A DNA stretch of 43,647 nt from an uncultured Gammaproteobacteria bacterium (GTDB lineage: Bacteria > Pseudomonadota > Gammaproteobacteria > PS1 > Pseudothioglobaceae), in contig CACDVH010000012.1 of assembly GCA_902556205.1 (NCBI GenBank), forward strand, positions 1-43,647. Reading direction: 5' to 3'. A program made the translations under genes and the position numbers. Under the pieces are notes generated by a model. It was given only the letters and a program-made list of their open reading frames with translations. It had not been told where the DNA came from and did no database searches. Of this stretch, positions 17,406 through 27,385 are shown piece by piece (within the stretch, counting starts at the first letter, position 1; each line of letters begins with the position of its first letter).

Positions 17406-18602
17406 TTACTGGAGAGATTTAAGCCTTAGACGGAGTGCATTTAGCTTAATAAAGCCCTCAGCATCTTTTTGATTATAGGCTCCTTCATCGTCCTCAAAGG
17501 TTGCTATTTTTTCACTAAATAAGCTGTTCAATGACTTTCTACCAACTACTGATACACTTCCCTTGTATAGCTTAACTCTGACTTCACCAGATACATTTTC
17601 CTGAGAGGAATCAATGGCCGCCTGCATCATTTCACGCTCTGGAGCAAACCAAAAGCCGTTATAGATTAATTTAGCATACTTAGGCATTAGTTCATCTTTA
17701 AGATGCGCGGCCTCACGATCTAAAGTTAATGATTCTATAGCGCGGTGCGCTTTTAACATGACAGTTCCAGCAGGAGTTTCATAACAGCCTCTAGACTTCA
17801 TTCCCACAAAACGATTTTCAACAATATCGAGCCTTCCTATTCCATGGCGCCCTGCAATTTCGTTTAATACTTCCATGACCTTTGCGGGTGACATTGTCTT
17901 TCCATTCACTGCAGTGATATCACCTTTTTCATAAGTCAATTCAACATATTCTGGTTTATCTGGGGCATCCTCTGGTGAAACCGTCCATCGCCACATATCA
18001 TCCTCAGCTTCCTGCCATGGATCCTCTAGAATATCTCCTTCATATGAAATATGAAGAAGGTTTGCGTCCATAGAGTAAGGAGATTTTTTTGACTGCTTTT
18101 TATAATCGACTTCGATATTATTATTCTCAGCATAATTCATCAAACTCTCACGTGAGGATAGATCCCACTCACGCCAAGGAGCAATAATTTGAATTTCAGA
18201 ATTAATGGCGTACGCGTTCAGTTCAAACCTGACTTGATCATTACCTTTACCAGTTGCCCCATGAGAAATTGCATCAGCGCCGACCTTTTCGGCAATCTCG
18301 ACCAACCTTTTAGAAATTAAAGGTCTTGCTATTGAAGTGCCTAATAAATACTCGCCCTCATAAATAGCATTCGCCCTAAACATTGGAAAAACGAAATCCC
18401 GCGCAAACTCCTCACGTAAATCCTCAATGTATATTTCCTTAATACCCATAGCTTGAGCTTTTAGTCGAGCTGGCTCAACCTCCTCGCCTTGGCCAATATC
18501 TGCAGTAAAAGTAACTACCTCACAGCTATAAGTATCTTGAAGCCACTTTGCAATAATGCTAGTATCGAGTCCACCTGAATACGCTAATACAACTTTTTTC
18601 AT
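17406..18602 (-). CDS. argG: Argininosuccinate synthase
   Basis: The enzyme joins citrulline and aspartate with ATP in arginine synthesis. The 398-residue protein has the N-type ATP pyrophosphatase P-loop [10 protein letters not shown] at residues 7-16, the [13 protein letters not shown] segment near residue 115 and the [19 protein letters not shown] signature near 173. The length matches the short bacterial form. It overlaps the preceding DUF2914 gene by 4 bases. No other arginine gene is in the window, so argG is scattered from its pathway partners. Confidence 0.98.
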   Translation of the reverse strand: MKKVVLAYSGGLDTSIIAKWLQDTYSCEVVTFTADIGQGEEVEPARLKAQAMGIKEIYIEDLREEFARDFVFPMFRANAIYEGEYLLGTSIARPLISKRLVEIAEKVGADAISHGATGKGNDQVRFELNAYAINSEIQIIAPWREWDLSSRESLMNYAENNNIEVDYKKQSKKSPYSMDANLLHISYEGDILEDPWQEAEDDMWRWTVSPEDAPDKPEYVELTYEKGDITAVNGKTMSPAKVMEVLNEIAGRHGIGRLDIVENRFVGMKSRGCYETPAGTVMLKAHRAIESLTLDREAAHLKDELMPKYAKLIYNGFWFAPEREMMQAAIDSSQENVSGEVRVKLYKGSVSVVGRKSLNSLFSEKIATFEDDEGAYNQKDAEGFIKLNALRLRLKSLQ

Positions 18603-18994
18603 TCTTTATTTATATAGTTAAATTCTTTTTTAAAAAACACTTCATCTTTTGAGTTAATGAGCTCAACTGTCCACACTCCAAGCCAAGTAGGCCATAGATT
18701 TTTTGATGACCAAACCCTCCATCTTGGGCCCTTCACATCAAACTCAACTTCCGCCATTACTTTATTGTTATAAATCCAGCGATGTTTAACCCTCTGACCT
18801 TGAAGGTTGCGTAAATTTGTAAAAAAATAGATTTTACCGAAAGAATTGTCGAGTTCTTCAACAATATTAAGTGGTGTTCTCTCTTTGATCTCTAGAGCGA
18901 ACTCTGCATTAGAAAGATTTTCGTGAGGCCAATCTGATGCTGAAGCGCTGAACGAAATAAGTAAGCAAAATATTAGGGAAATGGCCTTATTCAT
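18599..18994 (-). CDS. Secreted DUF2914 domain protein
   Basis: A 131-residue protein with a clear Sec signal peptide ([20 protein letters not shown], cleavage expected after Ala18 or near it). The rest is a single DUF2914 domain: [19 protein letters not shown], then [20 protein letters not shown]. The function of DUF2914 is not known; the predicted fold is beta-rich. The gene abuts ycgN without a gap and overlaps argG by 4 bases, so it is expressed with them, but no functional link is evident. Confidence 0.85.
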   Translation of the reverse strand: MNKAISLIFCLLISFSASASDWPHENLSNAEFALEIKERTPLNIVEELDNSFGKIYFFTNLRNLQGQRVKHRWIYNNKVMAEVEFDVKGPRWRVWSSKNLWPTWLGVWTVELINSKDEVFFKKEFNYINKE

Positions 18995-19444
18995 CTAGTC
19001 CACCCAATGAATAACATGCTCAAATAAATGATCTTCTCTGATTTCATTATCTCTGTATGTTCTCCCCCTAACTGAAATACCTGCAAGATGAACACTTTGC
19101 TTGTTGCCACTGATAAGAGGGTGCCAATCATGCAAGCTCTTTCCTTCATATAGTAACCGATATGCGCATGTTGATGGGAGCCAATTAAACTTTTCTCCCC
19201 AGTTTGGATTAATACTTAAACAGTCGGGAACATGTTTTTGCCTATCTTGGTAGTGCGGGCAAGAACAAGTTTCCTCATCAAGATATCGGCAAGCCACATC
19301 TGTAAAATAGATATCACCTGAACTCTCGTCCTCAAACTTGTGAAGACAGCATCGACCACATCCATCACAAAGAGACTCCCACTCTTGCTCGCTCATTTCC
19401 TTTAACGATTTACGTTCCCAAAAAGGTGTATTCGAAGCATCCAA
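18995..19444 (-). CDS. YcgN/YkgJ family cysteine cluster protein
   Basis: A 149-residue member of the UPF0260 (YcgN) family. The CDGCGRCC cluster near residues 26-33 and further conserved cysteines (VACRYLDEETCSCPHY, then the HVPDCLSINP and LPSTCAYRLL segments) suggest metal or iron-sulfur binding, which is not proven. The family is widespread in Proteobacteria with unknown role. It is the third gene after efp and epmA, starting 40 bases beyond epmA. Confidence 0.9.
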   Translation of the reverse strand: MDASNTPFWERKSLKEMSEQEWESLCDGCGRCCLHKFEDESSGDIYFTDVACRYLDEETCSCPHYQDRQKHVPDCLSINPNWGEKFNWLPSTCAYRLLYEGKSLHDWHPLISGNKQSVHLAGISVRGRTYRDNEIREDHLFEHVIHWVD

Positions 19445-19484
19445 AGTTTATTAATACTGTAATTTAAGCAAGAGTTAACTTCAA

Positions 19485-20372
19485 TTATAAACTCAAAGAG
19501 GAAAAGAGTCGGTCAATCCCGATTGCCACCCCCGAGCAGGATGGAAGTCCAACCTTAAGATCATCCAAAAAATCCTCATCTAGAGAGCCTATCGATTTGG
19601 ACAAGCTCTTCCTTTTGCCAAGCTCTGTTTCAAACCTATCTCGATATTCTTTTGAAGTTTGGATTTCTTGATAGCCATTAGCAATTTCAGTGCCCTTGAT
19701 GTACATTTCAAAACGGTGAGCAACAAGCCCATCTATTTGCGCAAGAGCTGCCTGTTGTTTCGGAAAATCATAGATAAAACATACTGGAATAGTTTTAAGT
19801 TTTGGCTCAATAAGATGTACAAAAAGAACCATTTGTATATCTTCGATCCATTCATAATCTGAGTTAAGGCCATGTGATTCTAAAATATTCTTGAGACCTT
19901 CAAAATCAGAGTTTAATATATCAATTTCTGCATAATCATAGAAAGCTTCAGCATATGATATCTCTTTGACAGGATCATCATTTCCAAGTGAGATCAATAA
20001 AGCCTTGATATCATCTATTAATTGATGCATGTCAAAACCCACTCTGTAAAACTCCAGCATTGTAAACTCATTAGAGTTAATGTGGCCATGCTCATTGTCA
20101 CGAAAAACTTGGCAAATTTGAAAAATATCACCGCTGCCTTTGGCAAGAAGACGCTTCATTTCAAGTTCAGGAGATGTATGTAAATAAAATTTTGAGGATT
20201 TTGATAGAGCATGATTGACTGAAACTTCAATACTATCAATGTAGACATCAGTTGTTGGAGCAACTAAAAGAGATGGCGTAACTACTTCAACAACGTTGTG
20301 CGAATAAAAAAAATCCCTAATATTTCTGATTAGGTATTGATACCGGATAAGTTTTTCTTTGAAATTAGGCAT
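19485..20372 (-). CDS. epmA: EF-P beta-lysine ligase
   Basis: EpmA, also called GenX, YjeA or PoxA, is a lysyl-tRNA synthetase paralogue without the anticodon-binding domain. It attaches (R)-beta-lysine to a conserved lysine of EF-P. The 295-residue protein shows class II synthetase motifs: TPSLLVAPTTDVYIDSIEV early, motif 2 FRDNEHGHINSNEFTMLEFYR near residue 92, and motif 3 GVAIGIDRLF at the C-terminus. It follows its substrate gene efp after 8 bases. The aminomutase gene epmB, which supplies beta-lysine, is not in the window. Confidence 0.95.
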   Translation of the reverse strand: MPNFKEKLIRYQYLIRNIRDFFYSHNVVEVVTPSLLVAPTTDVYIDSIEVSVNHALSKSSKFYLHTSPELEMKRLLAKGSGDIFQICQVFRDNEHGHINSNEFTMLEFYRVGFDMHQLIDDIKALLISLGNDDPVKEISYAEAFYDYAEIDILNSDFEGLKNILESHGLNSDYEWIEDIQMVLFVHLIEPKLKTIPVCFIYDFPKQQAALAQIDGLVAHRFEMYIKGTEIANGYQEIQTSKEYRDRFETELGKRKSLSKSIGSLDEDFLDDLKVGLPSCSGVAIGIDRLFSSLSL

Positions 20373-20380
20373 GGGGCCAA

Positions 20381-20941
20381 TTAGGCACGCCCGGTATATT
20401 CATTAGTCCTTGTATCAACTTTAACTCTATCTCCGATAGCAACAAATAAAGGCACCTGAACTACGACTCCAGTATTAAGAGTAGCAGGCTTTCCACCTGT
20501 TCCAGCTGTGTCTCCTTTTAGGCCAGGATCAGTATCAATGACCTCAAGAGTTACATGGTTAGGCGGCGATACAGAAATTGGATTATTGTTCCATAAGGTA
20601 ACGATGCAATTATCTTGCTCAACAAGATAGTTTAACGCAGTCCCCATGGACTCTTCTCCAAGATCAAATTGCTCAAAAGACCCAGGATCCATGAAATGCC
20701 ATTTCTCTCCATCAGAGTATAGGTATTGCATTTCTAGCTCCATGACATCTGCAGCTTCAAGAGACTCGCCAGATTTAAAAGTTTTTTCTAGTGTTTTTCC
20801 AGTTATTAAGTCTTTAAACTTTACTCTATTAAAGGCTTGTCCTTTTCCAGGCTTAACAATTTCATTGTTAACAATTGAACAAGGATTTCCATCAAGCATG
20901 AGTTTCATACCATTTTTAAATTGGCTGGTGCTGTAATTCAT
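20381..20941 (-). CDS. efp: Elongation factor P
   Basis: EF-P rescues ribosomes stalled at polyproline stretches. The 186-residue protein has the three-domain EF-P length. The modified loop reads VKPGKGQAF with Lys33 at the position of E. coli Lys34, consistent with beta-lysylation by the adjacent EpmA. The C-terminal [20 protein letters not shown] signature is intact. It heads the minus-strand block efp-epmA-ycgN-DUF2914-argG-yfcE and is divergent from sucC. Confidence 0.98.
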   Translation of the reverse strand: MNYSTSQFKNGMKLMLDGNPCSIVNNEIVKPGKGQAFNRVKFKDLITGKTLEKTFKSGESLEAADVMELEMQYLYSDGEKWHFMDPGSFEQFDLGEESMGTALNYLVEQDNCIVTLWNNNPISVSPPNHVTLEVIDTDPGLKGDTAGTGGKPATLNTGVVVQVPLFVAIGDRVKVDTRTNEYTGRA

Positions 20942-20966
20942 AATTTTGTAATCCTAAAATTTATTT

Positions 20967-20996
20967 TTGACATGGAGTTAATCTTGAGTTTATATT
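20967..20996 (+). promoter_or_regulatory. Candidate promoter of sucCD
   Basis: TTGACA (20967-20972), an 18-base spacer and TATATT (20991-20996). It would give a leader of about 110 bases before the sucC ATG. Other weaker -10-like boxes are present closer to the gene (TATAAT at 21021), so the start site is not certain. Confidence 0.5.
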
Positions 20997-21115
20997 TTAA
21001 TGATAGTCTGGATATATTTTTATAATTTGAATAAACCGCCTAATAAAATTAAGATTTCAATCTAAGAATGATAAAATATGTGGCCTTATATTTTAACCCC
21101 AAGTAATTTAATTAT

Positions 21116-22276
21116 ATGCACATACATGAATACCAAGCAAAAGACTTGTTCAAGAAAAATAATATTAAAGTTCCAAACTTTATTGTTGTTTCAAATGCAG
21201 ATAAAACAGCGCAAGCTTGCGAAAAACTAGGAGGATCAGTTTGGGTTGTCAAAGCTCAAGTCCATGCTGGAGGAAGGGGAAAAGGTGGAGGAGTCATAGT
21301 ATGTAGGGAAATCCAAGAAGCTGTTACAGCTAGTAAGAAATTACTTGGTTCCAATCTAATTACTCCTCAAACTGACTCCAATGGTCAGCCTATCAACGAA
21401 GTCATTATTGAGGCAGGTCAAGATATTGCTAAAGAATTGTATTTAGGATTACTAGTTGATAGGGGCTCAGAACGAATTACAGTATTAGCCTCAACTGAAG
21501 GGGGTATGGATATTGAACAGGTTGCCTCTGAGACACCTGAAAAAATAATTAAGAAGAAAATTGACCCTCTTGGCAAAATCACTCATGAAGATTGCAATGA
21601 GATTTCGATCAAACTAGGACTGGATGCTCCACTTCATAGTCAATTTGCTCAAGCATTGATGGGTTTATTTACCATTTTTACAGAACATGATGCTAATCTT
21701 ATTGAAATCAATCCACTCATTATTTCAGGCGATAACCAAATAATGGCGCTTGATGGCAAAATTGATTTTGATGATAATGCGCTTTATAGAAATGAATCAA
21801 TCACTGCCCTTAGGGATATTTCTCAGGAAGACGAAAAGGAAAGAAGTGCGAGCGAATATCAATTAAATTATATTTCTTTAGATGGAACTGTTGGCTGCAT
21901 GGTTAACGGTGCTGGACTCGCTATGGCAACTATGGATTTAATTGAATACCAAGGAGGCTCTCCAGCAAATTTTCTTGATGTGGGTGGCGGAACAACCGCT
22001 GAGAGAGTGGCAAAAGCATTTGAAATTATCCAGAGTGGTGATAATGTTAAAGCAATATTGGTTAATATTTTTGGCGGTATCGTTCGATGTGACCTTATTG
22101 CTAACGGTATTCTGCAGGCGATTGAAAAAGTTGGTTTAACACTTCCAATAGTTGTTCGTCTGGAGGGAACTAACGCCAAAGAAGGTCTGGAAATACTAAA
22201 TTCTAGTAAGTTTGATATATTAACCGAGGCTAACTTAACGAAAGCTGCTAAACAAGTTGTGGAGATGGCTAAATGA
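21116..22276 (+). CDS. sucC: Succinyl-CoA synthetase beta subunit
   Basis: The ATP-grasp subunit of succinyl-CoA synthetase in the TCA cycle. The 386-residue protein begins [17 protein letters not shown] and has the nucleotide-binding [13 protein letters not shown] segment near residue 44, LIEINPL near 196, and the [10 protein letters not shown] motif near 319 that holds the phosphohistidine-interacting helix. A malate-CoA ligase (MtkA) is homologous; the [15 protein letters not shown] and INPL stretches fit SucC better. It overlaps sucD by 4 bases. The sucAB genes that often precede it are not here. Confidence 0.95.
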   Translation: MHIHEYQAKDLFKKNNIKVPNFIVVSNADKTAQACEKLGGSVWVVKAQVHAGGRGKGGGVIVCREIQEAVTASKKLLGSNLITPQTDSNGQPINEVIIEAGQDIAKELYLGLLVDRGSERITVLASTEGGMDIEQVASETPEKIIKKKIDPLGKITHEDCNEISIKLGLDAPLHSQFAQALMGLFTIFTEHDANLIEINPLIISGDNQIMALDGKIDFDDNALYRNESITALRDISQEDEKERSASEYQLNYISLDGTVGCMVNGAGLAMATMDLIEYQGGSPANFLDVGGGTTAERVAKAFEIIQSGDNVKAILVNIFGGIVRCDLIANGILQAIEKVGLTLPIVVRLEGTNAKEGLEILNSSKFDILTEANLTKAAKQVVEMAK

Positions 22277-23139
22277 GCGTACTAATTAATTCAAACACTA
22301 AGGTAATTTGTCAGGGCTTTACTGGAAAACAGGGTACTTTCCACTCAGAACAATCTATTGCATATGGAACTGATTTCGTTGGAGGTGTAACTCCAGGGAA
22401 AGGGGGTCAAATGCATTTAGAAAAGCCAGTATTTAACTCTGTAAAAGAGGCTATGAATGAAACTGGCGCTAATGCCACTATGATCTATGTTCCGCCTAGG
22501 TTTGCTTATGTCTCTATTGTTGAAGCTATTGAAGCTGAGATTCCAGTCATTGCCTGTATTACCGAAGGGATACCTGTTCAAGATATGATTAAGATTAAAG
22601 CTATTATTGCTGATAGTAAATCGAGACTCATTGGCCCTAACTGTCCAGGTTTAATTACACCGGATGAATGTAAGCTTGGCATTATGCCTGGTAATATTCA
22701 TAAAAGTGGCAGTGTTGGAATCGTTTCTAGGTCTGGAACATTAACCTATGAAGCTGTTCATCAAACCACATTAGCTGGACTCGGTCAAAGCACGTGTATT
22801 GGTATTGGCGGAGATCCAGTTCAGGGTATGAACTTTATTGACTGTCTAAAGTTATTTGAGGCTGATGAAGATACTCACTCTATTGTCATGGTTGGTGAAA
22901 TTGGAGGCAGTGCTGAAGAGGAGGCTGCAGAGTATATCAAATCAAATGTGTCCAAACCCGTTGTATCCTATATTGCCGGGCTTACCGCTCCTAAAGGCAA
23001 AAGAATGGGCCATGCAGGTGCCGTTATAAGTGGTGGCTCTGGCGATGCAAAAAGTAAAATTCAAGCTCTTAATGATGCTGGCGTTAGTGTTTCACCAACA
23101 CCGGCATTAATGGGGCAGACATTACTTGAAGCCTTGTAA
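22273..23139 (+). CDS. sucD: Succinyl-CoA synthetase alpha subunit
   Basis: The CoA-binding and phosphohistidine subunit, 288 residues. The N-terminal CoA-binding loop [13 protein letters not shown] is near residue 16, IGPNCPG near 122, and the active-site [12 protein letters not shown] segment places the phosphorylated histidine at residue 247. Its start overlaps the sucC stop (ATGA), so equal amounts of the subunits should be made. Confidence 0.97.
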   Translation: MSVLINSNTKVICQGFTGKQGTFHSEQSIAYGTDFVGGVTPGKGGQMHLEKPVFNSVKEAMNETGANATMIYVPPRFAYVSIVEAIEAEIPVIACITEGIPVQDMIKIKAIIADSKSRLIGPNCPGLITPDECKLGIMPGNIHKSGSVGIVSRSGTLTYEAVHQTTLAGLGQSTCIGIGGDPVQGMNFIDCLKLFEADEDTHSIVMVGEIGGSAEEEAAEYIKSNVSKPVVSYIAGLTAPKGKRMGHAGAVISGGSGDAKSKIQALNDAGVSVSPTPALMGQTLLEAL

Positions 23140-23167
23140 TTGAATTCACTCAATTATTTAAAACTGG

Positions 23168-24310
23168 ATGAATATTTTTAAAAATAGTAGATTTGCAGTT
23201 TCATTAATTTTTGCTATCAATGGTATGGTTTTTGGTACATGGGCCTCCAGAATTCCAGCCATTGTTGATTTTCATGACTTGTCACCAGGTTCCTTAGGTT
23301 TATTAATTTTCTTGGCTGGTCTCTCTGCTGTCATTGCTTTTTCTGTATTTGGCAGAGCTGCTGATAAGTATGGAGCTGCCTTTATCACCAAAAGAGCCAC
23401 CATTTTTCTTATCCCGCTTACATTAATATTTATAGCGTTTGCAAATTCCATTGGGATGCTTGTTATGGCGGTTATTTATTTTGGGGCAATCCATGGTGGT
23501 GATGATGTTGCCATGAATGCATGGGCTGCAGAGGTTGAGAGAGAATATACTCGGCCAGTGATGTCTTCTTTTCATGCAATGTGGAGTCTGGGCGCTGGAA
23601 TTGGTGCAGGTCTTGGTTCATTGCTAGCCTTTTATGAAGTGAGTTATAAAAATCATTTCAGCCTCATCGCAATTGTTATTTTTTTTATCGCTTTGAGTAT
23701 TGCTTTTGTTCCATTTGAATCTCAAAAAAATAAAAAAGTTCCTAAGTCACCCTTCATTTCAATTCCAAAAGGGGCTCTTCTCCCTGTAGCTACAATTACC
23801 TTTTTTGCCTCATTGAGTGAGGGCGCTGTAGCTGACTGGAGTGCAATTTTTCTAAAAAGTGTTGCATCATTGAATGATGGAAATGCTGCTTTGGGATTTA
23901 CAGTGTTCTCAGTCTGCATGTTCTCAATGAGGTTAATGGGAGATAAAATATCCTTTAAGCTAGGACCTTCCACTGCAGCTCGTTACTCTGGATTAGTTGC
24001 ACTAACTGGCTCAATTATTTTACTAATCTCAGACTCTTTCTTTTTATTACTTTTGGGTTTTGGATTGATTGGATTGGGAATAGCAGTAATTATTCCTTTG
24101 GCATTTTCTCGAGCAGGTAATGATAAAACTATCTCGCAAGGCACTGCTATAGCAAGCATTGCAACCCTTGGCTACGGAGGAATGCTGCTCGGCCCATTGT
24201 TTCTTGGACTCCTTGCAGAGATTACATCAATTAAAACGAGCTTTATAATTCTTCCGATCATGGCCTTTTTTATATTCAGCCTTTCAAAACATCTTTCACT
24301 CGATTCATAA
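23168..24310 (+). CDS. Major facilitator superfamily transporter (YbjJ-like)
   Basis: A 380-residue membrane protein with about 12 hydrophobic helices. The N-terminal MVFGTWASRIPAIVDFH and the loop 2-3 segment FGRAADKYGAAFITKRAT resemble the YbjJ group of MFS permeases; the substrate of that group is unknown. It lies 28 bases after sucD and its stop overlaps the convergent queA by 6 bases. Its link to sucCD is positional only. Confidence 0.88.
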   Translation: MNIFKNSRFAVSLIFAINGMVFGTWASRIPAIVDFHDLSPGSLGLLIFLAGLSAVIAFSVFGRAADKYGAAFITKRATIFLIPLTLIFIAFANSIGMLVMAVIYFGAIHGGDDVAMNAWAAEVEREYTRPVMSSFHAMWSLGAGIGAGLGSLLAFYEVSYKNHFSLIAIVIFFIALSIAFVPFESQKNKKVPKSPFISIPKGALLPVATITFFASLSEGAVADWSAIFLKSVASLNDGNAALGFTVFSVCMFSMRLMGDKISFKLGPSTAARYSGLVALTGSIILLISDSFFLLLLGFGLIGLGIAVIIPLAFSRAGNDKTISQGTAIASIATLGYGGMLLGPLFLGLLAEITSIKTSFIILPIMAFFIFSLSKHLSLDS

Positions 24311-25327
24311 GTCTAATTTTTTCTCTAAAAACATAGCATCACCATAACTAAAGAAACGGTACTCTTGATGAATTGCATGTTGATAAGTTTGATGCATTTC
24401 TTCAAACCCAATGAAAGCAGAGACTAACATAAGCAGTGATGACTTTGGCAAATGAAAGTTTGTGATCATTGCATCAACAACCTGAAACTTAAAGCCTGGG
24501 TAGATAAAGATTTCTGTATCCCCTTTTTGGCTTTTAAGTTCTCCAGCGATGAATGCTGACTCGAGTGTTCTAACTGCAGTCGTCCCAATGGCAACTATTC
24601 GCCCTCCTTTCTTTTTTGTTTGAATAATTTTATCTACTGTTATTTGATCAATTTCATAGTGCTCGCTGTGCATTTTATGGGTCTCAATTTCATCCACTTT
24701 TACAGGCTGAAAAGTTCCAGCACCCACATGTAAAGTTACGAAAGCATGATCCACGCCTTGTTTTTTAAGACTAGATAACAACAACTCATCAAAGTGAAGC
24801 CCTGCTGTTGGAGCTGCGACAGCACCATCATTCTTTGCGTAAACTGTTTGGTATCTTTTGGAGTCTTCGTCTGAATCACTTCTCTCGATGTATGGAGGTA
24901 AAGGGATATGACCAATTTCATCAAGAATACTCAGAATTTTTTCGCCCTCAAAATTGACCCTATAAATACCTTCATTTTTGTCAATCACCTGAAAGCGAGT
25001 CTTATTTTCTAAAATAATAAAGCTTCCAACTTTTGGAGCCCTGCTAGATTTAATCATGACCAACGCTGAAAAATCATCAATCAATCGCTCAACTAAAACC
25101 TCAACCTTGCCCCCAGACTCTTTATATCCAAAAAGTCTCGCTGGAATAACCCTTGTATCATTGAGAATGAGTAAGTCGTTTGGCCTCAAGAAGGAGCCTA
25201 GCTGAGAGAAATGACTATCAATGAACTTATCTTTTCTTACTAATAGGCGTGAGTCAGTCCTCTTAGAGCTTGGATATTGAGCAATCAATGACTGTGGCAA
25301 GTCAAAATCAAAATCAGTTAGTTTCAT
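24305..25327 (-). CDS. queA: S-adenosylmethionine:tRNA ribosyltransferase-isomerase
   Basis: QueA transfers and rearranges the ribosyl part of SAM onto 7-aminomethyl-7-deazaguanine in tRNA, giving epoxyqueuosine. The 340-residue protein starts [19 protein letters not shown] and has the family segments [18 protein letters not shown]-like (residues 48-66), [11 protein letters not shown] near residue 171 and [11 protein letters not shown] near 198. Its start lies 14 bases inside the preceding RnfB-like gene, so they are translated together. tgt, the usual neighbour, is not present. Confidence 0.97.
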   Translation of the reverse strand: MKLTDFDFDLPQSLIAQYPSSKRTDSRLLVRKDKFIDSHFSQLGSFLRPNDLLILNDTRVIPARLFGYKESGGKVEVLVERLIDDFSALVMIKSSRAPKVGSFIILENKTRFQVIDKNEGIYRVNFEGEKILSILDEIGHIPLPPYIERSDSDEDSKRYQTVYAKNDGAVAAPTAGLHFDELLLSSLKKQGVDHAFVTLHVGAGTFQPVKVDEIETHKMHSEHYEIDQITVDKIIQTKKKGGRIVAIGTTAVRTLESAFIAGELKSQKGDTEIFIYPGFKFQVVDAMITNFHLPKSSLLMLVSAFIGFEEMHQTYQHAIHQEYRFFSYGDAMFLEKKLDL

Positions 25328-26045
25328 TTTTTTTAGAGTCTTTTACCCGCCTAATTGCCGCCTCAATTTTTTCCTTTTGAGCCTTGTCTTTTAGCATTTT
25401 TTCTTTCAAAGCAATTGTTCTAGATTTTAATAACTCATCTCTCTCACGCTTATCTCTCTCTAGACGGGCTTGATGGAACTGATATCTTTCTCTTGAATTA
25501 TCTCGAATTGATCGCTCTAAAATCTGCCTTTGATTTAGAGCATTATTGAATTGAGCTGAATCCTGTTGTAGAATTTTTTCGTAGGGTTTGGACTCGAGCA
25601 TATCTATACAGTCGACAGGGCAAACAGGTAAACACAAGTCACAACCCGTGCATTCTTTACCAATCACCTGCGTCATCACTTTGGATGACCCAACAAAGGC
25701 ATCTACTGGACAGGCCTTAATGCAAAGAGTACATCCTATACAGGCCTTTTCATCAACAATGGCAATTCTCCTTGGCTTTGTTTCACCATGAGTTTCATTC
25801 AATTTAAGAGTTTGTCGTCCTAGAAGCTCTGCAAGAGCATCCACTCCATCCTGACCCCCAGGCGGGCATTGGTTGATTTCTGCTTCACCACTAACAATTG
25901 CTTCAGAGTAGGGCTTACATCCATCAAAATCACACTGAGTGCACTGTGTTTGGGGTAGAACTGCATCTATCTGTTCAGCCAAAGACTTTCCTTCAGATTT
26001 TGCATCATTTCCCAACCCAAGAAGGATTAAATAATTCTCATTCAT
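25314..26045 (-). CDS. RnfB/RsxB-like ferredoxin without membrane anchor
   Basis: An iron-sulfur protein of 243 residues related to subunit B of the Rnf complex. A four-cysteine Fe-S domain ([16 protein letters not shown] then NQCPPGG) covers residues 35-62. A two-cluster ferredoxin domain follows: [16 protein letters not shown] near 97 and [16 protein letters not shown] near 127. The last 80 residues are highly charged and probably coiled coil. The hydrophobic N-terminal helix of true RnfB is missing, and no rnfACDGE genes are nearby, so it is probably a soluble electron carrier; its partner is unknown. Confidence 0.85.
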   Translation of the reverse strand: MNENYLILLGLGNDAKSEGKSLAEQIDAVLPQTQCTQCDFDGCKPYSEAIVSGEAEINQCPPGGQDGVDALAELLGRQTLKLNETHGETKPRRIAIVDEKACIGCTLCIKACPVDAFVGSSKVMTQVIGKECTGCDLCLPVCPVDCIDMLESKPYEKILQQDSAQFNNALNQRQILERSIRDNSRERYQFHQARLERDKRERDELLKSRTIALKEKMLKDKAQKEKIEAAIRRVKDSKKNETN

Positions 26046-26121
26046 ATGTTGGGTAATTTTAAACTAAATGAACTTTCGAGTCTTGAGTGACTCATGTAAC
26101 TAAAAAACAAAGAATATTTTT

Positions 26122-27207
26122 TTAGCTTATAAAATTTGTCTTACGGGATAATTCTGAAAGGATTTCAGGACCATCAGACCTTAAGATTACAATCTCTTCC
26201 AACCTAACCCCAAACCTTCCTTGCAGATAAATTCCAGGTTCAATTGAAAAGACCATCCCCTCATCTAACACTACCTCCGAAGTTGCAGTGATATATGGAG
26301 GCTCATGAATATCAATACCAAGGCCGTGGCCAGTTCGATGCACAAAATATTCACCATAGCCAGCTTCAGTAATAACACCTCTGGCAGCAGCATCTACCTC
26401 TTTAGCCATTACTCCAGGTTTCGCAGCCTTCATGGCAGCTTGAACAGCACGCTCTACAATAGCGTGAACTTCATGATACTCCTCTGGTGGCTCACCAAGA
26501 ACTGACATACGAGTCATGTCACTTGGAAAAGTACCTTTTCGCCCGCCTATATCAATCAACACAACATCACCATATTGAACTTTTCGACCCCCTGTATGGT
26601 GATGTGGAAAGGCACCATTTGGTCCAGAGCCTACAATGCAAAATTGAGGCCTTGCTCCTTCAGAAATAAAGTGTTTGTTGATTGCCTCACCAATTTCGAG
26701 TTCAGTTACGCCTTCTTTAATTGCTGCAAAACCAGCCTGCATTGCTCTATCATCAATCAGGGCATTTTCTTTAAGGTTTGCATACTCCTTATCATCTTTT
26801 CGCATTCTGAGCGCACCAATCGTAGAGTTAGTAAACTCATAGGTCGGCTTTGGCAATGCATCGATAAGTATCAATGCAAAGTGAGAACGCATTGCTTCAT
26901 CTATCGCAATGTGTTTTGCATTTGACGAGCCAGTATATGAAAGAGCCTCATCTAGGGCTATATCAGGTCCATTTTCATCTTTCCAGCTAAACATTTTGAT
27001 ATCAGAGCGCTTCATTGCATCCTCTGCATTAACAGAAGGCATAAGGAAGGCATCATTTTCCAGTCCCATCAATAACATGCAAGGTCTTTCATCTGGAGAG
27101 GGGTTGAATCCTAGTAACCATTTCATGTGAGTTCCAGGACCAAGAGCAATTAAATCGACATGGTTTTCTTTCATAAGAACACGAACAGAGTCAAGTTTGC
27201 TTTGCAT
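26122..27207 (-). CDS. M24 family metallopeptidase (Xaa-Pro aminopeptidase type)
   Basis: A 361-residue pita-bread fold peptidase. An N-terminal creatinase-like domain (residues 1-125) precedes the catalytic domain. The dinuclear metal ligands are present: the two aspartates of VVLIDIGGRKGTFPSDMTRM, the histidine of RTGHGLGIDIHEPP, and the glutamates of FSIEPGIY and RLEEIV. It probably releases N-terminal residues ahead of proline, but creatinase-like hydrolases share the fold. It stands alone, with 178 bases upstream that contain the palindrome at 27269-27282. Confidence 0.88.
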   Translation of the reverse strand: MQSKLDSVRVLMKENHVDLIALGPGTHMKWLLGFNPSPDERPCMLLMGLENDAFLMPSVNAEDAMKRSDIKMFSWKDENGPDIALDEALSYTGSSNAKHIAIDEAMRSHFALILIDALPKPTYEFTNSTIGALRMRKDDKEYANLKENALIDDRAMQAGFAAIKEGVTELEIGEAINKHFISEGARPQFCIVGSGPNGAFPHHHTGGRKVQYGDVVLIDIGGRKGTFPSDMTRMSVLGEPPEEYHEVHAIVERAVQAAMKAAKPGVMAKEVDAAARGVITEAGYGEYFVHRTGHGLGIDIHEPPYITATSEVVLDEGMVFSIEPGIYLQGRFGVRLEEIVILRSDGPEILSELSRKTNFIS

Positions 27208-27268
27208 TGGATACTCCTCACTAAAATAAATACGATAGAAATTATAAGCCTCTTAAATCTTTTTGGGG

Positions 27269-27282
27269 TCAAATATATTTGA
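27269..27282. promoter_or_regulatory. 14-base palindrome upstream of the M24 peptidase gene
   Basis: TCAAATATATTTGA is a perfect palindrome about 60 bases before the ATG of the peptidase gene. A TATAAT box on the minus strand (27246-27241) lies between. Its half-site TCAAAT is shared with the palindrome at 3572-3590. In AT-rich DNA this may be chance. Confidence 0.3.
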
Positions 27283-27385
27283 GATTTTTTAGAGAGGTTG
27301 GCATATCCAACTGAATACACTTTGAGAACTATCTAATCTAGCTCAATGAAAATTTTACGAGCGATCTTAGATTTATTCTATGAAC

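Noticed and set aside
21116-23139. Malate-CoA ligase (mtkAB) as alternative to sucCD
   Set aside because: The signature segments and lengths match succinyl-CoA synthetase, and no other serine-cycle gene is near.
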